Assembly (NCBI RefSeq): GCF_904846055.1
Contig: NZ_CAJGYV010000001.1
Span: 930,001 to 994,000 of the forward strand
Direction: 5' to 3'
Length of the DNA: 64,000 nt
Source: Psychrobacter ciconiae
GTDB lineage: Bacteria; Pseudomonadota; Gammaproteobacteria; Pseudomonadales; Moraxellaceae
A model generated the notes under the pieces. It had not been told where the DNA came from. It was given only the letters and a program-made list of their open reading frames with translations, and made no database searches. The translations under genes were made by a program, and so were the position numbers. Shown piece after piece: positions 59,043 through 64,000 of the stretch. How positions within the stretch are numbered: position 1 is the stretch's first letter; each line of letters opens with the position of its first letter.

Positions 59043-59494
59043 ATCATTCTCCTTTTTTATTGTTTTTATCAAAACGTCCTTTGCTGACGGCAATAAAATC
59101 TTGAATCTACTTAATTTAAGCGGTAAAAAACGACGTCTTAACCTGAGAAATCGCCATAAACGCTAAGTTACCACCTTTTAAGAACCATAAATTAAGAACC
59201 ATAAATTTCTCATGATTTTAAAAATAACCATCAAAATCAACAGCGATAAATGAATTATACGAAGTTTGAAGCGTTCTGCTGTATAGTATTTGGTACAAAA
59301 ACAAAATATCACTTCTTTATTTACTACTTTATTGTTACTGAATCGTACAAACACTTTTCTTTTCTTAAAAAACAATATAGAATGCACGAAAGCTGAGTAG
59401 CTGTAACTAATGAGTGGTTGAGTCTCTGAATATTTCAGGAACTCAGCTCTTTTTTGTGCATCTACTGCTCAATTCAATCCCCGGAGAATACCAA
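59043..59494. other. divergent intergenic region with 14-bp duplication
   Basis: 450 bases between the metallopeptidase and lipoprotein genes. A 14-bp unit TAAGAACCATAAAT is duplicated in tandem at 59179-59206. No gene. An open frame from 59414 runs into the lipoprotein but lacks a start signal. Confidence 0.5.
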
Positions 59495-59839
59495 ATGAAA
59501 CTTAAGTTAATTGCTTTAGCCGCTATTATGACTGCCTCAATGGGCTTAACTGCTTGCGATAGCAACAAAGAAAACGCTGCTGAAGATTTAGCTGACGCGC
59601 AAGAAAACGTTCAAGACGCTCAAGAAGAGCTAAATGACGCTAATGCAGAAGGTCAACCAACTGCTGAAGCTGAAGTTGCCACTGCTGAAGCTGAAACTGC
59701 AGTCGCTGAAGCAGAAGCTGCGGCTGAAACTGCAGAAGCAGCTCCAGCTGACGCAACTACTGAAACTGTAGTTGTTGAAGAAGACCCAGCCGCTGTTGAA
59801 GCTGCTGACGCTGTTGTGGTTGAAGAGCCAGCTCAGTAA
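59495..59839 (+). CDS. small Ala/Glu-rich lipoprotein
   Basis: A 114-residue protein with a lipoprotein signal ending GLTAC (Cys at about 18). The body is nearly all Ala, Glu, Asp, Thr and Val in a heptad-like pattern (EDLADAQENVQDAQEELND; AEAEVATAEAETAVAEAEAA), suggesting a coiled coil reaching into the periplasm, like Lpp but acidic. CGGAGA is close before the ATG. High Ala/Glu content makes family naming unsafe. Confidence 0.8.
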   Translation: MKLKLIALAAIMTASMGLTACDSNKENAAEDLADAQENVQDAQEELNDANAEGQPTAEAEVATAEAETAVAEAEAAAETAEAAPADATTETVVVEEDPAAVEAADAVVVEEPAQ

Positions 59840-59861
59840 TATTATTGATTGTCAATAATGC

Positions 59862-59893
59862 AAAAAAAAGAGAGCCTTGGCTCTCTTTTTTCT
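59862..59893. terminator. terminator after the Ala/Glu-rich lipoprotein gene
   Basis: AAAAAAGAGAGC / GCTCTCTTTTTT hairpin with a four-base loop CTTG. Confidence 0.85.
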
Positions 59894-59974
59894 TGCCGTT
59901 AGCTTTTGCTCGCCATAAAAAAAGCAGCAAGAATATCGTCTCACTGCTCATTAAAAGCTTTCACCAGTCAAAAA

Positions 59975-59998
59975 ATTTCGCTATTTCGCTATTTCGCT
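59975..59998. repeat. 8-bp repeat, three copies
   Basis: ATTTCGCT three times in tandem, just after the ihfA stop on its downstream side. Confidence 0.85.
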
Positions 59999-60012
59999 AT
60001 GTTACTACACAG

Positions 60013-60318
60013 CTAGGCTTGTTTGTCGAACAGCTGCGCGTCAATTTGTTGGCGAAATTTTTGACCTGTCTTAAAGGTCACCACGCGCCGCGCCGAGACA
60101 TTGACGGGCTCACCGGTTTTTGGGTTGCGACCGGGTCGGCTGTTTTTATCTTTTAATTCAAAATTTCCAAATCCTGAAAGCTTAACTTCTTTGCCCTCAA
60201 TCAAGCTGTCTGACAACTCTTCAAAAAAGTTCTCGACGAGGCAGCGACCTTCTTGTCGAGTCAGGTTCAAGCGCTGCATCAAGTGCTCAATCATGTCAGA
60301 TTTGGTTAACGTACTCAC
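60013..60318 (-). CDS. ihfA: integration host factor subunit alpha
   Basis: DNA-bending protein, 101 residues, with the IHF/HU fold: [34 protein letters not shown] and the arm [23 protein letters not shown] that inserts the proline into the minor groove. It follows pheT at 176 bases, the usual pheST-ihfA order. Confidence 0.97.
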   Translation of the reverse strand: MSTLTKSDMIEHLMQRLNLTRQEGRCLVENFFEELSDSLIEGKEVKLSGFGNFELKDKNSRPGRNPKTGEPVNVSARRVVTFKTGQKFRQQIDAQLFDKQA

Positions 60319-60494
60319 AGTACCGCTCCTATTAGGTCATTAGGTGGTTTATTGGCAGGAAACGACTAAAGGTTGCTATTATAAAGGGTTTTTGTAAATT
60401 AATTAAGTCTTTAAACGATAAAACCCTTTATTAATAATTAGTTAGCAGCAGCTAATTATTTTAACTGCTGCCTTTAACATTCATTTAAACCCGC

Positions 60495-62903
60495 TTAGCT
60501 GTCGCGAAGTTTGGCGTTAAATGCTGTGGTCAATGCCGCAATCACGTTATCAGTAATCACTTTGACGGTATCATCAGCAAGGGTTTGCGACGAGTCTTGC
60601 AAGATCAATGCAAATGCCAAGGATCGCTGATTATCAGGGACATTACTGCCTTGATAAACGTCAAACAGCCACAGATCAACCAGCGCACGTCCTGCTGCTT
60701 GACGGATACTGGCGCTAATTTCTTGGACGCTGATTTGGTCATCAACCAAAATGGCAATATCGCGGCGAACTTGCGGAAATTTACTTGGGCTGCTGATGGC
60801 CTGTTTTTCTCGGTGTAGCATTTGCAGCGGCAATAGGTTTAATTGCGCCACCCAAGTGGTCGGTAAGTCAAGGGCTTTTGCCACACTTGGATGCAGTTGA
60901 CCAAGCCAGCCGATAAAGGTGTCGTCAATGTAGAGCATGGCACTTTGACCTGGGTGTAAAAACGCTAAAGTGCTGCGCTCATAACGGATTCGGCTTGGGT
61001 CAAGGTTGGCGACAAATAGCTGCTCAACATCATGCTTTAAATCAAAAAAATCCATGGCGCGATTTTGATAGGCTTGCTCATTAAATACATCGCCAAAAGC
61101 AACAAGAGCAATGCTTGGCGTTTGTACCAAATCGCTGATACTCTTACCAACAAAGCTTAACCCCGTTTCAAAAAAACGTAGCCTTGATTGCTGACGGTTG
61201 AGGTTGTATTGAACGCAGGGCAGCAAGCTTGATAACAAAGTTCGGCGCATCACTGCCAAATCACTTGAGATTGGGTTGGCAAGCGCCAGCACCTCGCCCA
61301 AGTTATCATCATTAAGCAGCGCTTCGATTTTGGCATCACTAAAGCTGAAGCTGATCGCCTCCATGTAGCCAACATCAACCAGCGCAAGCTTCATATCATG
61401 GGTTAAGTCAGCGCTGTCGTCGTAATCCATGCTCACTTGCAGCTTTGGCAAGGTGCTTGGGATATTGTTGTAGCCAAAAATACGCGCAATCTCTTCAATC
61501 AAGTCCTCTTTGATATTCATATCAAAGCGAAAGCTTGGCGGCGTACAAATAAGAGCGTCATCAGTAGCCGTGACCGCAAATTCAAGCCGCGTTAGTATAT
61601 CAATGATGTCATCACAAGCGATCTCAATCCCTAAAACCTCAGCAACCTTGGTCAAAGGCAAGGTGATTGGGTTGCGAGTTGGTAGCTGATTTAAGCTTTC
61701 AGCGGTGCTTAATTGACCAACGGTTGCCCCTGAAACGCTCGCAATCAGCTCACAAGCTCGCGCAATTGCAAGCTTTGGCAATTCAAAATCCACGCCCCGC
61801 TCAAAGCGCTGAGAGGCATCAGTATGCAGCCCAAAGCGGCGAGCGCGACCAGCAATGGCAAGCGGGCTAAAAAATGCGCTTTCAAGGACAACATTGATCG
61901 TGGTGTCACTGACGCTGCCGCGTTTTGCACCCATAATTCCGGCTAATGCCAACACGCCCTCATCATCAGCAATGACCAATTCATCCCCCAACAAGGTGAT
62001 TTCTTGATCGTTTAACAACGTGACCGACTCTCCTGATAACGCCTGTCGAACTTGAATGTCACCTTTAATCGCATCGGCGTCAAACGCATGCAGCGGCTGA
62101 CCAAGCTCCATCAATACATAGTTGGTCACATCAACCAAAAAGTTATGGTTGCGAAGACCGGATTGCAGCAAAGCATCCACCAGCCATTTTGGTGAATCCA
62201 CGCTGCGATCGATATTACTCAAAGGTTGCAGCAGATAACGTGGGCACGCCTCAACCGCACTGACCTTAACTTGCGGCGCTATCAATTGCTCATCGGTAAC
62301 TAACCCTGCACTACCGACCAACGGTGGGGTCATAGGCAACTGATTAATTACGGCAATCTCACGGGCAACACCACGAACGCTAAAGCAATCGCCGCGATTT
62401 GGAGTGATTGAGATGTCAAAAATCTCATTATCCAAACCCAAATAATCGCGAATATCAGCACCAATAGGCGCATCACTTGGCAATTCAAGCAAACCATCAA
62501 TGCTATCGATTAAATCAATTTCTGAAGCGCCGCAAAGCATACCGTTTGACGCCACGCCCCGAAGCTTGCTTTTTTTAATTTTAAAGCCTTTACCATCATC
62601 GCTTGGCAGCACCGCCCCAACCATTGCCACCGGCGCTTTCATGCCAACGCTGACATTAGGAGCGCCGCAAACGATTTGTAATAGCTCATCACCACCGACA
62701 TTGACCTGAGTCACCCGCAGCTTATCGGCGTCCGGATGCGGGGCGACGTCCATCACCTCACCGACCACCACGCCGCTAAAATCGCGAGCAACCTTATAGC
62801 GATCATCAATCTCAAGCCCTGCCATGGTCAGCTGATCCGCCAATTGCTCACTGCTATTGTTCGGGTTGACCCACTGCCGAAGCCATTGTTCGCTGATTTT
62901 CAT
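60495..62903 (-). CDS. pheT: phenylalanyl-tRNA synthetase beta subunit
   Basis: 802-residue beta chain of the heterotetrameric enzyme. In order: the EMAP-like tRNA-binding domain (about 40-150, VVVGEVMDVAPHPDADKLRV), B3/4 editing domain, B5 domain (RNPITLPLTKVAEVLGI), the catalytic-like core, and the C-terminal anticodon-binding FDX-ACB domain (about 705-800, SKFPQVRRDIAILVDD). It lies 65 bases after pheS. Confidence 0.97.
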   Translation of the reverse strand: MKISEQWLRQWVNPNNSSEQLADQLTMAGLEIDDRYKVARDFSGVVVGEVMDVAPHPDADKLRVTQVNVGGDELLQIVCGAPNVSVGMKAPVAMVGAVLPSDDGKGFKIKKSKLRGVASNGMLCGASEIDLIDSIDGLLELPSDAPIGADIRDYLGLDNEIFDISITPNRGDCFSVRGVAREIAVINQLPMTPPLVGSAGLVTDEQLIAPQVKVSAVEACPRYLLQPLSNIDRSVDSPKWLVDALLQSGLRNHNFLVDVTNYVLMELGQPLHAFDADAIKGDIQVRQALSGESVTLLNDQEITLLGDELVIADDEGVLALAGIMGAKRGSVSDTTINVVLESAFFSPLAIAGRARRFGLHTDASQRFERGVDFELPKLAIARACELIASVSGATVGQLSTAESLNQLPTRNPITLPLTKVAEVLGIEIACDDIIDILTRLEFAVTATDDALICTPPSFRFDMNIKEDLIEEIARIFGYNNIPSTLPKLQVSMDYDDSADLTHDMKLALVDVGYMEAISFSFSDAKIEALLNDDNLGEVLALANPISSDLAVMRRTLLSSLLPCVQYNLNRQQSRLRFFETGLSFVGKSISDLVQTPSIALVAFGDVFNEQAYQNRAMDFFDLKHDVEQLFVANLDPSRIRYERSTLAFLHPGQSAMLYIDDTFIGWLGQLHPSVAKALDLPTTWVAQLNLLPLQMLHREKQAISSPSKFPQVRRDIAILVDDQISVQEISASIRQAAGRALVDLWLFDVYQGSNVPDNQRSLAFALILQDSSQTLADDTVKVITDNVIAALTTAFNAKLRDS

Positions 62904-62968
62904 AAATATCTCGAATCATTATTAAAAAGCAAATCTTACTTGCTAAAGATAGGGTTTAATTAAGCCGT

Positions 62969-64000
<1,032 letters not shown>

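Overview
The window is a stretch of gammaproteobacterial chromosome, most likely from Psychrobacter or a close relative in the Moraxellaceae. This rests on the 16S rRNA sequence read by eye, moderate GC with an AT-rich accessory patch, the pheS-pheT-ihfA and trxA-rho neighbourhoods, and the set of recognisable proteins. It was not checked against a database. Most of the window is ordinary housekeeping DNA.

Layout. 1-9.6 kb: the 5' part of argS, a small DUF2788 membrane protein, the tRNA wobble-uridine modification pair cmoA-cmoB, msrA, a thiopurine methyltransferase, a lytic transglycosylase, and a leftward run of a DUF1285 protein, murI and a DUF4062/TIR-like protein. 9.6-16.4 kb: ETF-ubiquinone oxidoreductase, a DUF485 protein with the ActP acetate symporter, a rhomboid protease and a cytosolic 5'-nucleotidase. 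16.4-22.2 kb: a complete rRNA operon on the minus strand (16S, tRNA-Ile-GAT, tRNA-Ala-TGC, 23S, 5S) with two tandem sigma70-type promoters, RNase III stem flanks and a terminator. 22.2-25.4 kb: a UDG-fold glycosylase, upp, an unrecognised gene and a cytoplasmic NMT1/THI5-like protein sharing a palindrome-bearing divergent spacer.

25.4-27.2 kb is the only clearly accessory region. It holds an IS630-family element whose two frames meet at a run of nine A, then AT-rich orphan ORFs around five perfect copies of a 14-bp repeat. 27.2-41.6 kb: DUF1653, tyrS, anmK, fabF, an acidic coiled-coil protein, an aminopeptidase P, an Ala-rich membrane-anchored protein, lnt, corC, a DUF4105/Lnb-type membrane protein, a lipoprotein and a YcgN-type Cys-cluster protein. 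41.8-50 kb: a dienelactone hydrolase, then a likely operon of a DUF2339 membrane protein, the YlqF GTPase, a GIY-YIG protein and mutY, followed by convergent tesB. 50-64 kb: rapA, hydroxyacid dehydrogenase, an RluA-type pseudouridine synthase, trxA, rho, two small lipoproteins flanking a zinc metallopeptidase, and ihfA-pheT-pheS.

I found no CRISPR array, prophage, secretion cluster or biosynthetic cluster, and no convincing new multi-gene system. The best leads are an 11-bp motif (CAAGCGGTCAT) found three times exactly and once nearly, always between genes, which resembles the Actinobacillus-type DNA uptake sequence; the cytoplasmic NMT1-like protein with its palindrome; the DUF4062/TIR-like protein beside murI; the repeat-bearing cassette beside the IS; and a triplet of 16-bp palindromic units behind the thiopurine methyltransferase gene.
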